A DNA stretch of 64,000 nt, from NCBI RefSeq assembly GCF_902460355.1, contig NZ_CABPTO010000002.1, positions 186,001-250,000 on the forward strand, given 5' to 3'. A program made the translations under genes and the position numbers. This DNA comes from Streptococcus sp. Marseille-P6264. GTDB taxonomy: Bacteria; Bacillota; Bacilli; Lactobacillales; Streptococcaceae. The notes under the pieces are model-generated. The model searched no databases, was not told the DNA's origin, and saw nothing but the letters and a program-made list of their open reading frames with translations. Of the stretch, positions 28,300 through 38,285 are shown piece after piece. How positions within the stretch are numbered: position 1 is the stretch's first letter; each line of letters begins with the position of its first letter.

Positions 28300-28382
28300 G
28301 CGGTATTGTTTACCCCATTTGTAAGGCCCCGGAACCTTTCAAATAACCCGCGGACCGGAACATCCGCCCTGTAAACAAAAAC
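28300..28382 (+). ncRNA. L13-type ribosomal protein leader
   Basis: GC-rich leader before rplM that can pair as nested stems: TTGTTTAC near 28316 with GTAAACAA near 28371, and GGCGG with CCGCC. This is the arrangement of the Firmicutes L13 leader, an autoregulatory mRNA structure thought to bind L13. The assignment rests on place and pairing only. Confidence 0.65.
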
Positions 28383-28403
28383 GATATTCATATAGGAGAA
28401 ATC

Positions 28404-28850
28404 ATGAACAAAACAACATACATGGCTAAGCCAGGTGAAGTTGAACGCAAATGGTATGTAGTAGACGCTACTGATGTACCTCTTGGACGCCTTTCTGCAG
28501 TTGTAGCAAGCGTACTTCGTGGAAAAAACAAACCAACATTCACACCACACACTGATACAGGTGACTTCGTAATCGTTATCAACGCTGAAAAAGTTAAATT
28601 GACTGGTAAAAAAGCAACTGATAAAGTTTACTACACTCACTCAATGTACCCAGGTGGTTTGAAGTCTATCACTGCTGGTGAACTTCGCTCTAAGAACGCT
28701 GTTCGTTTGATCGAAAAATCAGTTAAAGGTATGCTTCCACACAATACTCTTGGCCGCGCTCAAGGTATGAAGTTGAAAGTATTTGTAGGCGCTGAGCACA
28801 CTCACGCTGCACAACAACCAGAAGTTCTTGATATTTCAGGACTTATCTAA
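28404..28850 (+). CDS. rplM: 50S ribosomal protein L13
   Basis: 148 aa. It shows [34 protein letters not shown] and [12 protein letters not shown], the standard L13 sequence. ATAGGAGAAATC precedes the ATG. It is the first gene of the L13-S9 operon. Confidence 0.97.
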   Translation: MNKTTYMAKPGEVERKWYVVDATDVPLGRLSAVVASVLRGKNKPTFTPHTDTGDFVIVINAEKVKLTGKKATDKVYYTHSMYPGGLKSITAGELRSKNAVRLIEKSVKGMLPHNTLGRAQGMKLKVFVGAEHTHAAQQPEVLDISGLI

Positions 28851-28868
28851 GGAAAGGAACAATAAAGT

Positions 28869-29261
28869 ATGTCACAAGCACAATATGCAGGTACTGGACG
28901 TCGTAAAAACGCTGTTGCACGCGTTCGCCTTGTTCCAGGAACTGGTAAAATCACTGTAAACAAAAAAGATGTTGAAGAGTACATCCCACACGCTGACCTT
29001 CGTTTGGTTATCAACCAACCATTCGCAGTTACTTCAACTGTTGGTCAATACGACGTTTTTGTAAACGTTGATGGTGGTGGCTACGCTGGTCAATCAGGCG
29101 CTATCCGTCACGGTATCGCTCGTGCCCTTCTTCAAGTAGACCCAGACTTCCGCGATTCATTGAAACGCGCAGGCCTTCTTACTCGTGATGCCCGTATGGT
29201 AGAACGTAAGAAGCCAGGTCTTAAGAAAGCTCGTAAAGCATCACAATTCTCAAAACGTTAA
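28869..29261 (+). CDS. rpsI: 30S ribosomal protein S9
   Basis: 130 aa. It shows [19 protein letters not shown] and ends [15 protein letters not shown], the basic tail that reaches the P-site tRNA. The last codons are the integration target of the element that follows; the gene stays intact because each element brings a copy of the tail. Confidence 0.97.
   Translation: MSQAQYAGTGRRKNAVARVRLVPGTGKITVNKKDVEEYIPHADLRLVINQPFAVTSTVGQYDVFVNVDGGGYAGQSGAIRHGIARALLQVDPDFRDSLKRAGLLTRDARMVERKKPGLKKARKASQFSKR
29214..29248. other. Attachment site attL in the rpsI 3' end
   Basis: The 26-base core starts CCAGGTCTTAAGAAAGC at 29214 and ends at 29239. It recurs exactly at 56642 and 62522. Identity with the copy at 62522 extends to 35 bases. 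Confidence 0.85.
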
Positions 29262-29286
29262 TCAATACGATTATATCAACGTTTAC

Positions 29287-29324
29287 AGACATTCAAGAAT
29301 TTTCTCTTGGATGTCTTTTTTTGT
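29287..29324 (+). terminator. Terminator after rpsI
   Basis: AGACATTCAAGA and TCTTGGATGTCT pair around AATTT, followed by TTTTTT. It also separates rpsI from the converging integrase gene. Confidence 0.75.
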
Positions 29325-29371
29325 TTAAAAATCAAGAATTTCCCTGAAAATTTCCCTGAGATTTCCCTGAA

Positions 29372-30589
29372 TCATTTTTTGAGATTCCTAAAAGCAATTT
29401 CACCAACTGTCTGATTAACGGTATCAGCTGTATTTACATATATTTTTGTTACCTGTTTATCGCTATGAGTTAGAGCTTCAGAAATAGTCTCTAGTGAGAC
29501 ACCAGCTCGTTTCGCTAAAGTAGCACCTGTGTGTCTCAATTTATGTGGAGATGCTGGGGCAAGTTCAGGATGTCTTTTTCTTACAGATTTCATTCGGTAG
29601 TTGAGATAGTCTGTATGGAGAGGTAAATTTATGTTATTAGTCCGGTCATTATATGTAAACACAAATTGTTTCTGTGTTTGTCGTAGTCCAAAAAGTTTGA
29701 GTTCTTCTTGTTGTCTAACTTTCCAATTCTCTAGAAGTTCCATCAATTCAGTCGGAGCTTTAAAGAGAGTTTTTTTGTTCCCTTTAGTTGATTTTACATT
29801 GCCAAAACGGTCTAAAGCTTGTTCTATGAGTATTTCTCCAGTTGAAAAGTTGATGTGCTTCCATTGCAAAGCATAACTTTCTGATTTTCGGTCAGATAAG
29901 AAGAATGTTGTATAAAAGAGAGTGTAGTCTTTTAGCTCAATAAGTCCTTCCTCTAAATCAGTGTCAAAAGCTTGTAACCATAACTTTAACTCCTCTTTAT
30001 CGAGAGAAAGATCTTCTTCACGTTTACTCTCTTTAAGGAGAATTTTTTTATTTGCTTTAATTCTACTAATTGTCTTTCGGAGTTTATTTGATGGAATATA
30101 CTCAAGCTCCTCAGCCCAATCGAAAACAGAATTTACATAGCTCCTAATGACCTTGAAATTAGCATAACTATTTGCTTTGGGAGTAAGGAGTGACAGAACT
30201 AGTTGTTTATTATTTATTAAATGCTCTAGCGAGTATTTCCCTAATATCGGAAGAATATGTAATCTAAAAATACTCTCTGTTTGAAAAACAGTAGCTTTAG
30301 TAGGAGGTTTTATAGTAGTAGTGGTTTGACCTGCTTTGTAAGGTTCCAGCCAAATATCTTTATAAAAATCTTTAAATAAGATATTCCCATTAAGTTTTGA
30401 ATCTATGGGTTGTCTACCTAATCGTGCATTTTCAATATCAATGTTTAATTTTATTTCTGCTTCTTTCGCTTCTCGTTTACTTTTATATCTTTTTTCAAAA
30501 TATTGTCCTAAACCGAGTTTTCCTTGAACTTCTGCTGGAATATATACTTTTAGATGATATGTTCCATTTTTTGTTTTCTTTATTGCCAC
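29372..30589 (-). CDS. int: Tyrosine recombinase (integrase) of element A
   Basis: 405 aa. An N-terminal arm-type DNA-binding region (about 1-60) and SAM-like core-binding domain precede the catalytic domain. The box PHKLRHTGATLAKRAGVSLE carries the His-x-x-Arg pair and ALTHSDKQVTKIYVN carries the last His and the nucleophilic Tyr. The gene lies 110 bases from attL and faces it, as expected for an element inserting in rpsI. Confidence 0.92.
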   Translation of the reverse strand: MAIKKTKNGTYHLKVYIPAEVQGKLGLGQYFEKRYKSKREAKEAEIKLNIDIENARLGRQPIDSKLNGNILFKDFYKDIWLEPYKAGQTTTTIKPPTKATVFQTESIFRLHILPILGKYSLEHLINNKQLVLSLLTPKANSYANFKVIRSYVNSVFDWAEELEYIPSNKLRKTISRIKANKKILLKESKREEDLSLDKEELKLWLQAFDTDLEEGLIELKDYTLFYTTFFLSDRKSESYALQWKHINFSTGEILIEQALDRFGNVKSTKGNKKTLFKAPTELMELLENWKVRQQEELKLFGLRQTQKQFVFTYNDRTNNINLPLHTDYLNYRMKSVRKRHPELAPASPHKLRHTGATLAKRAGVSLETISEALTHSDKQVTKIYVNTADTVNQTVGEIAFRNLKK

Positions 30590-30600
30590 TGTTTTCCCCT

Positions 30601-30873
30601 TTATGCGCTAATTTCTAATCTTGTCATCCACTGATTGATACTTTCTTTATTAAAGCGAATGGATTTTCCAATTCGAATAAATGGTAGTCCCATAGCAATC
30701 CAAATATCTAAAGTGTTATTGGATACACCCAGATAATTACAAGTTTGCTTTTTATTAAGAAAAGGACTATCTGCCCCAATTTCTTCTTTAAAGTGATGAA
30801 TTTCGTTTTTTAAGAGTGTTGCAATCATTTGTTGAATTTCTTGTGTTTGTTCGTCAGGTAATTGTACTAACAT
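30601..30873 (-). CDS. xis: Excisionase-like helix-turn-helix protein
   Basis: 90 aa. A winged helix of the Xis/MerR-like excisionase type spans about residues 40-88 (NKKQTCNYLGVSNNTLDIWI, then GLPFIRIGKSIRFNKESINQW). It sits 11 bases before int on the same strand, so the two are cotranscribed and act together in excision. Confidence 0.85.
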   Translation of the reverse strand: MLVQLPDEQTQEIQQMIATLLKNEIHHFKEEIGADSPFLNKKQTCNYLGVSNNTLDIWIAMGLPFIRIGKSIRFNKESINQWMTRLEISA

Positions 30874-30885
30874 ATTTTCTCCTTT

Positions 30886-31998
30886 CTAATGTCCTAAGAC
30901 ATATGTAAATTGTTTAGCTGATTCTGCATCGAATGTTCGATAGCTGACTATTCCGAGTCCCTTAAAATTAGATTCGGAAATAAGTATGGATCCATCAGAT
31001 TTAACTTGCTCTACAAATGCTACATGCCCGTATACTGGGTCTGCGCCAGCTTGACTCGATGAGAAGGATAAGGCAGAGTGTTCAGTTGGCGTATTTGTAG
31101 TTGTATAACCTGGTTTTTCCATCCATTGATTACCATTCCCCATATAAGGGTCAAAGTTGACACCAACTTCTTTTCCACGGTTATAGACAAACCAAGTACA
31201 TTGCCCCCATGGATAAGAACTTGCGATATAGTTAGTAGTATCAATAACTTGAGTAAGACTGTAGCCTTCTGGAATATCGCTTGAAGTAACACCGCCACCG
31301 TCTCTTGTTTTACTTGTAGTTTGTTTAGGTGCTTTTGGAGTTCCCCCGTTTTCATCAATGTAAGTATCCAGTTTTTGCATGGTTTCAGCTCTTCTTTTTC
31401 CTGAACCAGAAGTGTCTGTAAAGTAGACCCCTCCATCAACGGCAGTATTCAAAGTGCCAGAAGCTAACTTCTTTGCCTTGTCGTCCTGGATTTTGAAGGT
31501 TTGATTTTTATTACCAATGATAGTTTGTTGGGTAAGAGCGACTACGGCAACCTCATCATTGAAGTTATTGGCATTTTCGGGATTAGAGTCAAAAGCTCCA
31601 TAGCCAAACATATTGGCTCCTGGATTTGTAGCAACTCCAGCAGTTCCTAGTGAACTTTCATTCAATGCGATTGCAAGTATCGCTCGAACATCCAGATTTG
31701 ACTTGGCTTCCCACTCTAACAATTTTGTCCCATTGATGCGACTTGAATCATAGTTGATTCCTAGAGTTTTTAGGAATCCATCTAATTGTGAGGCCTTGAT
31801 TCCGTAACGATGAACTAATAGATTATGTGTGTAGGCGTCCCCGTCTGACCAGTGTTCAGAATAGGTAACTCCGTTTTGACTGTTGGAATTTCCACCAATA
31901 GAGCCCCCAGCCATAGCAGAGGCAAGAATGAGAATAACAAGAATCGGCATGAGCAGAGGGAGGAGACCGAGGATGAGAAACCATTTGATTTTTTTCAT
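30886..31998 (-). CDS. Conjugation-associated cell-wall hydrolase (CHAP domain)
   Basis: 370 aa, equivalent in place to Tn916 Orf14. An N-terminal membrane anchor (KKIKWFLILGLLPLLMPILV) is followed by a glucosaminidase/lysozyme-like domain (ILAIALNESSLGTAGVA) and a C-terminal CHAP amidase with its Cys in YPWGQCTWFVYNRG and His in YGHVAFVEQV. It opens peptidoglycan for the transfer channel. The start at 31998 is chosen over 32058 because GGAGGGT precedes it and it gives a clean anchor. Confidence 0.88.
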   Translation of the reverse strand: MKKIKWFLILGLLPLLMPILVILILASAMAGGSIGGNSNSQNGVTYSEHWSDGDAYTHNLLVHRYGIKASQLDGFLKTLGINYDSSRINGTKLLEWEAKSNLDVRAILAIALNESSLGTAGVATNPGANMFGYGAFDSNPENANNFNDEVAVVALTQQTIIGNKNQTFKIQDDKAKKLASGTLNTAVDGGVYFTDTSGSGKRRAETMQKLDTYIDENGGTPKAPKQTTSKTRDGGGVTSSDIPEGYSLTQVIDTTNYIASSYPWGQCTWFVYNRGKEVGVNFDPYMGNGNQWMEKPGYTTTNTPTEHSALSFSSSQAGADPVYGHVAFVEQVKSDGSILISESNFKGLGIVSYRTFDAESAKQFTYVLGH

Positions 31999-32012
31999 AA
32001 ACCCTCCTACTC

Positions 32013-32237
32013 TTAATAGCGAATGTAGGCAGTAAAGAGAACTGTTCCAAAGCGCCATTTGGCATCTAAGACAATTGTATGTGCTTTTACTTGGGAGATA
32101 ATTATTTCTCTTTCAGAATCCTTTACTGGAAATAAAAGAAGGAAATCGACTGAGCGTTTTCCTTCTTGATAGGCTTGATAGAGTGTATCTTCTAGAATTC
32201 TTGGGAATGAGGTTCTAGAACGAATTTTTGTGTTCAT
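32013..32237 (-). CDS. Small conjugation-module protein, unknown
   Basis: 74 aa, cytoplasmic, no known domain. It starts inside the end of the VirB6-like gene (22-base overlap) and is followed by the CHAP gene after 14 bases, so it is part of the transfer operon. It ends in a short hydrophobic, aromatic stretch (FGTVLFTAYIRY). Confidence 0.7.
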   Translation of the reverse strand: MNTKIRSRTSFPRILEDTLYQAYQEGKRSVDFLLLFPVKDSEREIIISQVKAHTIVLDAKWRFGTVLFTAYIRY

Positions 32238-34101
32238 TTGCTTCTCCTCGTAATTGGTTTAGTCTCTCGGTTAGTCTGTTTCTGCGTTCAATATTAGCCT
32301 TGATTTTATCATCCCTTGTCATAGTTTTTCTGTATGCACGGGTAAAGGCATTTGAACCTTGCGCTTTAAACATGGATTGAGGATCTTTGTAATCTTCTAG
32401 TTTTGCCTCTATACGATTGATACGGTATTGCTTGATAGGAGAAATCCATTCTTCCTTGAGAGTTTCAAATTCTTCTTCTGGAGTGACTTTTTCATTGTTT
32501 GGTTGCGAAATTGGTTCAAAGTTAGACGAAAGTGTTTTTTCTTGTTGTTTCGTTCTATGCTGAACCCTAGGATATAATTTAGCCCCATCTTCTTGGGCTT
32601 GCTCTGTTTCTATGGGTGGTAAAAGTTCATCCTCATTTGGCTGCTTATTAGTAAAGAATGATCCAACTTGTTGGAATTGGCTCTTTGCATTCATGACTGC
32701 ACCAGCTCCATATCCAGCGCTAGAAAGGACAAAATTTCCTAATCCTTGAGCAGATGAAAGTGCCCTAGTTGGTACTTGTGAAGCTAATTCCTTTGTTTGG
32801 CTAACCGTTTGCGTGACCTTATTTCCGATATCATTTGCTACCATACGAGCTTTAGAACCAAGAATAAACTGAATAATTTCCGCCTTGTATTTCCAAAGGA
32901 GGAAAAAGATCATAGCTTTAGAAGCAACAGAAACCAAGAGTTTAAAGACGAGTCCAAAAAGCAGGAGAGAAGGGAGAGTCTTCAAAATACCATCAAAGCC
33001 AGACGTTACTAAGTTTTCAACTAATTGCTCAATATAAAAGATGAATAGTGTTAAGAGGCTAGTAATTGCTGGAAAAGTTAAGCCCGAAAACATGACTTTA
33101 AGAACCCCAAAAATCAAATCTTGCATCCGTGGAATAAAGGAAACAAGAAGAGCAATTGGGAATAATAAAATCATCATAAGAACTAGAACTTGAGCGAGTA
33201 TATTTAGAATTTGAATCAATATAACTGGGATAGCTAAAACAATGGCTTCTAAAATTTTAAATATGATATAAAACATACGAATGAAGATGAAGTCAGGCAT
33301 CGCAGACACCCAGCGGTTCTTTTCACCATCCTCATTAGCACCATTTCCGATTTTATCTAGATAGTCAGAGCGCTCTTTAGCTTTAACTGCTGTAAAGTTT
33401 CCGTTTGAATCAGAAGTACCTAAAACTTTACTATTATCAAATTCCTCTTCTTTTCCATCCTGACTATTCTTGTATTTACCGTTTTCTTGTCCAGTGTTCA
33501 CAAAGATATAGGCTTTGTAAGAAGTTTCAGCAATATAGCTATCAGCCATTGAATCGCCAATTTTGATAGACTTATTTTTATCATAGTTGACTTCAATTTT
33601 GGAAATTTTCGAGGAGACATCTTTTGAAACATTGTGGATGGTATCAAGCAGATAAAGCCCACCTGAAGTTCCAGCGATTGTTCCAAAGTAGCTAAATCCT
33701 AAGAGAATTACTAAACAGACATGAAGCACCGTTCTTGAGAAACTCCCTTTAGAAAAGAAGTATTGGTAAAATAGATAAATCCCAAGAATAAGTAAGGACA
33801 TTGAAATGAGCGAATCTTTGCCAACTCCGTTAGTGGTTGAAGCAGTGAATCCTTGCCATATAGAACTTGCACCGTTAAAGACATAAGTCTTGTAGGCGGA
33901 GTAGAGGTCTACTTGTTCTAAGATACGAATAAGAAGAGAGAAGAAACCGACAATGGCATTGAGCAGGAAAAAGAAAAAATTGACGAAGATTTCATTAATC
34001 ATTACCCATGCACCGTTAAAGGAACCGAACCCAGTTGGCTCCATATAGGATTTGAGCGAGAAAATATCAACGCCTTTTAATTTCTCAAAAGCTTCTTGCA
34101 T
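32215..34101 (-). CDS. VirB6/TrbL-like conjugal membrane protein
   Basis: 628 aa, counterpart of Tn916 Orf15. After an N-terminal helix pair at about 28-62, a polar extracellular stretch of about 100 residues follows, then five or more membrane helices (about 280-420), and a long charged C-terminus rich in Glu, Gln and Lys. It would form the channel core of the type IV secretion system. Confidence 0.88.
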   Translation of the reverse strand: MQEAFEKLKGVDIFSLKSYMEPTGFGSFNGAWVMINEIFVNFFFFLLNAIVGFFSLLIRILEQVDLYSAYKTYVFNGASSIWQGFTASTTNGVGKDSLISMSLLILGIYLFYQYFFSKGSFSRTVLHVCLVILLGFSYFGTIAGTSGGLYLLDTIHNVSKDVSSKISKIEVNYDKNKSIKIGDSMADSYIAETSYKAYIFVNTGQENGKYKNSQDGKEEEFDNSKVLGTSDSNGNFTAVKAKERSDYLDKIGNGANEDGEKNRWVSAMPDFIFIRMFYIIFKILEAIVLAIPVILIQILNILAQVLVLMMILLFPIALLVSFIPRMQDLIFGVLKVMFSGLTFPAITSLLTLFIFYIEQLVENLVTSGFDGILKTLPSLLLFGLVFKLLVSVASKAMIFFLLWKYKAEIIQFILGSKARMVANDIGNKVTQTVSQTKELASQVPTRALSSAQGLGNFVLSSAGYGAGAVMNAKSQFQQVGSFFTNKQPNEDELLPPIETEQAQEDGAKLYPRVQHRTKQQEKTLSSNFEPISQPNNEKVTPEEEFETLKEEWISPIKQYRINRIEAKLEDYKDPQSMFKAQGSNAFTRAYRKTMTRDDKIKANIERRNRLTERLNQLRGEANEHKNSF

Positions 34102-34112
34102 GGTTTCACCTC

Positions 34113-36617
34113 CTAACTAGCGTATTTATTTTCAAGACTTGAAGAAACTGTTGCTTTCATAGGTTTTAGTAGCATATCAATATCTTCAAAAAGATTGTGA
34201 ACAGAAATCATGTTCAGGTTGCCATAGACGTCATAGTAGAGACATTGCCCTGAAATCATGTTATCAATCCATTCTAGGTTTTGTTCGTTGACTTCTAGGT
34301 TGACGTGACGAAGAATATCCTCTCTTTCTGATTTTTCGTAAAAAGCAAATATGGTTCCAAAGCCAGTCGTGTCATCGTCATTTTCAGCATCATGTACAGA
34401 TTGAGTAATGAGTGCGAGGGTATTGTTTTTTGATCTCCCAATACGTCTCATGTTTTTTATAACAGCTTTTCCTTCTGCGGATTTCATCAGAATCCATGCT
34501 TCATCGAAAAATTCGATGGTGTCCTCATTTTCATTGCGCTCTCCAAAGTGGGTACAAAAGGCGCCAAGCGCAAACATGAGGGCAATGGAATTTCTTTCGT
34601 GATCTGAAATCTTTGTGGAATTATCCTTAGGGAGCTTAAGGTTGTTAACTTCTAGAATGGTGACTCGGGAATCGTAGTTGAGTCCTTGAGTGGTTCCATC
34701 TGAAAAAGCAAGTTCTAAGATGGAATTTGTGACAATAGAAGTTAGATAACGTCCAACAGAAGCAATATCGTCCTTCTCGTCCATTTTCAGGCGTTCTAAG
34801 ACCTGTTTAAATCCAACAGCTTGACCTTGCTCTCTTTTCTCTGCAATGATATTTATAGCCTCTGTAATGGCTGTCTTTTGATCCATGGTAACATCATCTA
34901 CGGCTTGCAGGAGAAATTCCAACATATTTTTTGCGACTTCGACCGCCTGTTCTTTCTCAAGAACGACGATAGGATCCAAAACACCATGGTTAGATGGTAG
35001 CGAGCTATCAAGAGTGACAAAGTTAAATGCCTCAATCTGTTTCTTACGTTCAGGATAGAGCTTTGCAAATTCAGGCGAGTTAATCACTTGTTGGTAGTGA
35101 TTTCTGAGTTCTCGTTTCGGGTCAATGTAGAGGGTTTTGACATTTTGCAGGGCAACGCTCAAGAAAATAATCTGAGCCAAAAAGGATTTTCCTTGTCCAG
35201 TAGCACCTGTGATGATAATGTGTGGATTCTTAGTGATTTTACCAGCGATATCTTCTTTGTTACCGACAGTGGCATTATATAGGACAATGTTTTTGGAGGA
35301 TTCGATAGCTTTTTCAATCGAATCCCAACGCCCTGTCCAGTTGTCTACTCGTCCGATATACCAGCCAATCCGATTTCCTGAAGAGCTATTGGTAAAGGGC
35401 ATCAGTTCTGAGAAACCACGAGGAGTTACCATATGAGTCCAAGTTCTCGTTTTCTTTTGAAGGTGTTGACCATAGAGGAGGGCTTGAAAAAGGTAGGGTG
35501 CATCTTGGCTAGCTTCACTAATTTCAACGCCCATATCATCAAAGTAATTGAGAACTACTTGTCTACGTTGTCGTAGTTGTCCAATACTGGAAGCAGAGAC
35601 AATAAGATAAGCTCCATATTCGATGATATTTTCCTTATTTCCTACCTTCTTCATCAAGTCTTTCAGAGAAAGCGACCCCATGATGATTTCATCTTGTTGG
35701 ACAGTATCTGTATTTTCTGCCTCTTCCATAATATTGCGATAACGGGTATTGGAACGTCCCATTTTCCCTTTGATTTTATTGTTATCAATAAATTCTGCCT
35801 TAATACGCAATTCGACAGGAAAGTTAAGCCGTTGAACAAATTCTCCTAGATGAAAGCCGTTAAACTGAATGGGGAATTTTCCAACAGGAAGAATGGTTAC
35901 AAAAGAAGATCCATAAGGACTTTCTAGTTTTAAAAAGCCCCCCTTGGTGACTTTAATTAGAGTATCCGTGATATTAAATTGGGAACGATTGGCAAGGACT
36001 TCCTTTTTGTAGTGGGGAATATAGCGGAGATATTGCATCCGTTGATAGTAGAACAATTCCTCATCCGATAAGGCTTTTGCTCGTAAGGGAGCAAGGGCTT
36101 GGTAAATGGTAAACTCATCTGCACGGTAGTCCTCATACCAGTTTTCAGCGAGTTCATATTCATAGCCAAATCCCTGAGCGATTTTTTCGGAAAAATCAGT
36201 GAGGCTTTCAAGTGCTAATTCTTTGATTGTTTGCCCATGGTTTTGTTTTCGTAGGTTAACTCCAATCACCCAATCAAATTGATAGGGGATTTCCATTTCA
36301 TTTGTTAAATGGTCAACGGTGTAGAGGAGGAGTTCTTCACCGAGCTCTCTACTATCATCCGCTAGTGCATCTGAAAAGTCTTTTAATTTCTCCTCTAAAA
36401 GATAGTCCTTGGGAATGAGGGAAACCTCAAAATATTGATTCTTTTGAAGTTTCTTCATCATTTGGGCAACAGTTAATTTGTGCTTATTTTTTCGTTCATC
36501 ATCCGTGATGGTGATTGGGGTATTCGGAATACGGTAGTAGGCCATTACAGACCGATCCCGTTTCAAGACAAGATTATCATGCGTTTGTAGAATGGGATAA
36601 GTTAAAGGTAGAGGCAT
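34113..36617 (-). CDS. VirB4-family conjugation ATPase
   Basis: 834 aa, counterpart of Tn916 Orf16. Walker A GATGQGKSF is at about residues 470-478 and Walker B is in EDTIEFFDEAWILM. The N-terminal half is the usual poorly conserved VirB4 domain. It powers assembly of, or substrate passage through, the mating channel. Confidence 0.94.
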   Translation of the reverse strand: MPLPLTYPILQTHDNLVLKRDRSVMAYYRIPNTPITITDDERKNKHKLTVAQMMKKLQKNQYFEVSLIPKDYLLEEKLKDFSDALADDSRELGEELLLYTVDHLTNEMEIPYQFDWVIGVNLRKQNHGQTIKELALESLTDFSEKIAQGFGYEYELAENWYEDYRADEFTIYQALAPLRAKALSDEELFYYQRMQYLRYIPHYKKEVLANRSQFNITDTLIKVTKGGFLKLESPYGSSFVTILPVGKFPIQFNGFHLGEFVQRLNFPVELRIKAEFIDNNKIKGKMGRSNTRYRNIMEEAENTDTVQQDEIIMGSLSLKDLMKKVGNKENIIEYGAYLIVSASSIGQLRQRRQVVLNYFDDMGVEISEASQDAPYLFQALLYGQHLQKKTRTWTHMVTPRGFSELMPFTNSSSGNRIGWYIGRVDNWTGRWDSIEKAIESSKNIVLYNATVGNKEDIAGKITKNPHIIITGATGQGKSFLAQIIFLSVALQNVKTLYIDPKRELRNHYQQVINSPEFAKLYPERKKQIEAFNFVTLDSSLPSNHGVLDPIVVLEKEQAVEVAKNMLEFLLQAVDDVTMDQKTAITEAINIIAEKREQGQAVGFKQVLERLKMDEKDDIASVGRYLTSIVTNSILELAFSDGTTQGLNYDSRVTILEVNNLKLPKDNSTKISDHERNSIALMFALGAFCTHFGERNENEDTIEFFDEAWILMKSAEGKAVIKNMRRIGRSKNNTLALITQSVHDAENDDDTTGFGTIFAFYEKSEREDILRHVNLEVNEQNLEWIDNMISGQCLYYDVYGNLNMISVHNLFEDIDMLLKPMKATVSSSLENKYAS

Positions 36618-36629
36618 ATTTCCTCCTTT

Positions 36630-37040
36630 CTAGAGGTTTGTTTTTTCAAATACAATTTCTTCAACCGGTTCAATATGATCTTCATGGTAGATTGCCTTTC
36701 TATTGAGTTTAAAATCCCAACAGTAGATTAGGTAATCTGCTAGAAAGAGATGCATTTTCTTTCCATGTGGTTCGTATTCGGTATAAAACTTTGCTAGTTT
36801 ATAAGGGATAAACCAGTAGAGAATTAACGAAATAGAGTGAGTGGCTTTAGCTAGAGGTACAAGAATAAAACCACCAAAGAGTAGCATGGTAACAAAGATG
36901 AAGATAAAGACTATAAAAAAGGACAGTTGCATGGGTGTAGCAAAGTACCAAATGCGAGTGCCTTTTTTAGTTTTTATCTCTTGAATCCAATAAGGGGCGT
37001 TAAGCCCCTTGGCGTAATCATACAGTTTTTCATCTTTCAT
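36630..37040 (-). CDS. TcpE-like conjugation membrane protein
   Basis: 136 aa, counterpart of Tn916 Orf17. Two close membrane helices (about 35-80: LSFFIVFIFIFVTMLLFGGF, then SISLILYWFIPYKLA) are followed by a cytoplasmic tail with KLNRKAIYH. It lies directly upstream of virB4, as in related elements. Confidence 0.85.
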   Translation of the reverse strand: MKDEKLYDYAKGLNAPYWIQEIKTKKGTRIWYFATPMQLSFFIVFIFIFVTMLLFGGFILVPLAKATHSISLILYWFIPYKLAKFYTEYEPHGKKMHLFLADYLIYCWDFKLNRKAIYHEDHIEPVEEIVFEKTNL

Positions 37041-37042
37041 AG

Positions 37043-37267
37043 TTAGAGTCCTGTTTCAATCCCAAAGAGACGAAGGAACCAGCCAAATGCTTTTAGAATG
37101 TCTTGCCCTTTTGTGAGTGAGACAATGACAGCATAAAAACAAACTACTGAAAAAAGTTGGATCCAGGAGCTGTTGCGCCAAGCTTTAACTGCAAGTAGTA
37201 CGGCAATTGCTCCTAGTACCCAAACAGCATCTCCTTGTAGGAAGGCTCGTAAATTTTCTGTGTTCAT
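37043..37267 (-). CDS. Small conjugation membrane protein (TcpD-like)
   Basis: 74 aa with two hydrophobic stretches (VLGAIAVLLAVKA and LFSVVCFYAVIVSL). It sits between tcpC and tcpE in the transfer operon. Assignment by position and size. Confidence 0.75.
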   Translation of the reverse strand: MNTENLRAFLQGDAVWVLGAIAVLLAVKAWRNSSWIQLFSVVCFYAVIVSLTKGQDILKAFGWFLRLFGIETGL

Positions 37268-37278
37268 GTTGTTCTCCT

Positions 37279-38274
37279 TTATTTTTCTTGTTTTGCGTAG
37301 TTAAGAGGGATAGTGTGGGCTAACTCATCTACAAAATAAGTCCCGTTATTTTGAGTAAGCGTGAGAGTGAAATTCTCTGAATGAGTTGAAGCCCCTACTT
37401 CAAAAGTAACTTGAACAATTGCGATAAGCTTTTCCCCATCTTCTTTTAGATAGGTGTAGTCAATACTTTTAAAGGTAGTATTTGCGACTACAGAAACATC
37501 TTTAGCAATCAAATTCAGGTTGTCTTGATTTGTAGTGTAGTTGGTGAAAAAAACAGTTAAAAACTTGTCTACTTTCTTGTGTTCATCCTCCGATAGACGA
37601 TCAGTTGCTGATAAGGTCAATTGCTCATCTTTTGAAGATGGAGTTGCTTGTGAGGAGTCAAGACTTGAGAACCAAGGTAGACCAGCGATACGATATTTAC
37701 CGTTTACTTCCTCAAAAGGAATATTAAATCCTGTTGTGATTTCCTTTTTCTCGGTATTGTTGTCCTTTTTGATCCATTCCTTGTATTTGACACGATAGGT
37801 TGCCACTTTATCTGTTACAGTGACAAGTTGCGAATAAATCACCTCGCTAGGGTTTCGGACTTGCCCTTGTGACTTGGTGTCAGGAAGGGCACCATAAAAG
37901 GAATTCAGATGATTTATTTGTTCGGTTTGCTTATTATTTTCTTGTGAGAGAGTAAAGTAAGCATAAACAAAATCATTTAGATAGTATTGTAGGCGGTAGT
38001 CATATTGCCTAGTAGTTGAAGGGGTGTCTGATTTTTCCTTTTCAAAGTTTTCAATGCTTGTTTTTAGACTTGAAACTTGATTTGATAAAGTGATAGCTCG
38101 AATAGAGCCCATGAGCCCAATAAAGAGAAGGCAGCAAGTTCCGCCAACTACAGCAAGATTAACTTGTTTTTTGGTGAGGGTTTTAAGTTTTGGAGGCTTC
38201 TTTTTCTGTTCAACCTTTTTAAATTGTTCTAGAAATTGCCTCACCTTTAAGAGATAGGATTTTAAATTGTCCAT
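37279..38274 (-). CDS. TcpC-family conjugal transfer protein
   Basis: 331 aa, counterpart of Tn916 Orf13. One N-terminal membrane helix at about 38-60 (LAVVGGTCCLLFIGLMGSI) is followed by an extracellular region with two NTF2-like (VirB8-type) domains. It is a structural part of the Gram-positive type IV secretion system. Confidence 0.88.
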   Translation of the reverse strand: MDNLKSYLLKVRQFLEQFKKVEQKKKPPKLKTLTKKQVNLAVVGGTCCLLFIGLMGSIRAITLSNQVSSLKTSIENFEKEKSDTPSTTRQYDYRLQYYLNDFVYAYFTLSQENNKQTEQINHLNSFYGALPDTKSQGQVRNPSEVIYSQLVTVTDKVATYRVKYKEWIKKDNNTEKKEITTGFNIPFEEVNGKYRIAGLPWFSSLDSSQATPSSKDEQLTLSATDRLSEDEHKKVDKFLTVFFTNYTTNQDNLNLIAKDVSVVANTTFKSIDYTYLKEDGEKLIAIVQVTFEVGASTHSENFTLTLTQNNGTYFVDELAHTIPLNYAKQEK

Positions 38275-38285
38275 AGTTCCTCCTG

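Noticed and set aside
29631..30618. Plus-strand frames opposite the integrase
   Set aside because: Shadows of the integrase coding strand; Leu/Phe-rich with no motif.
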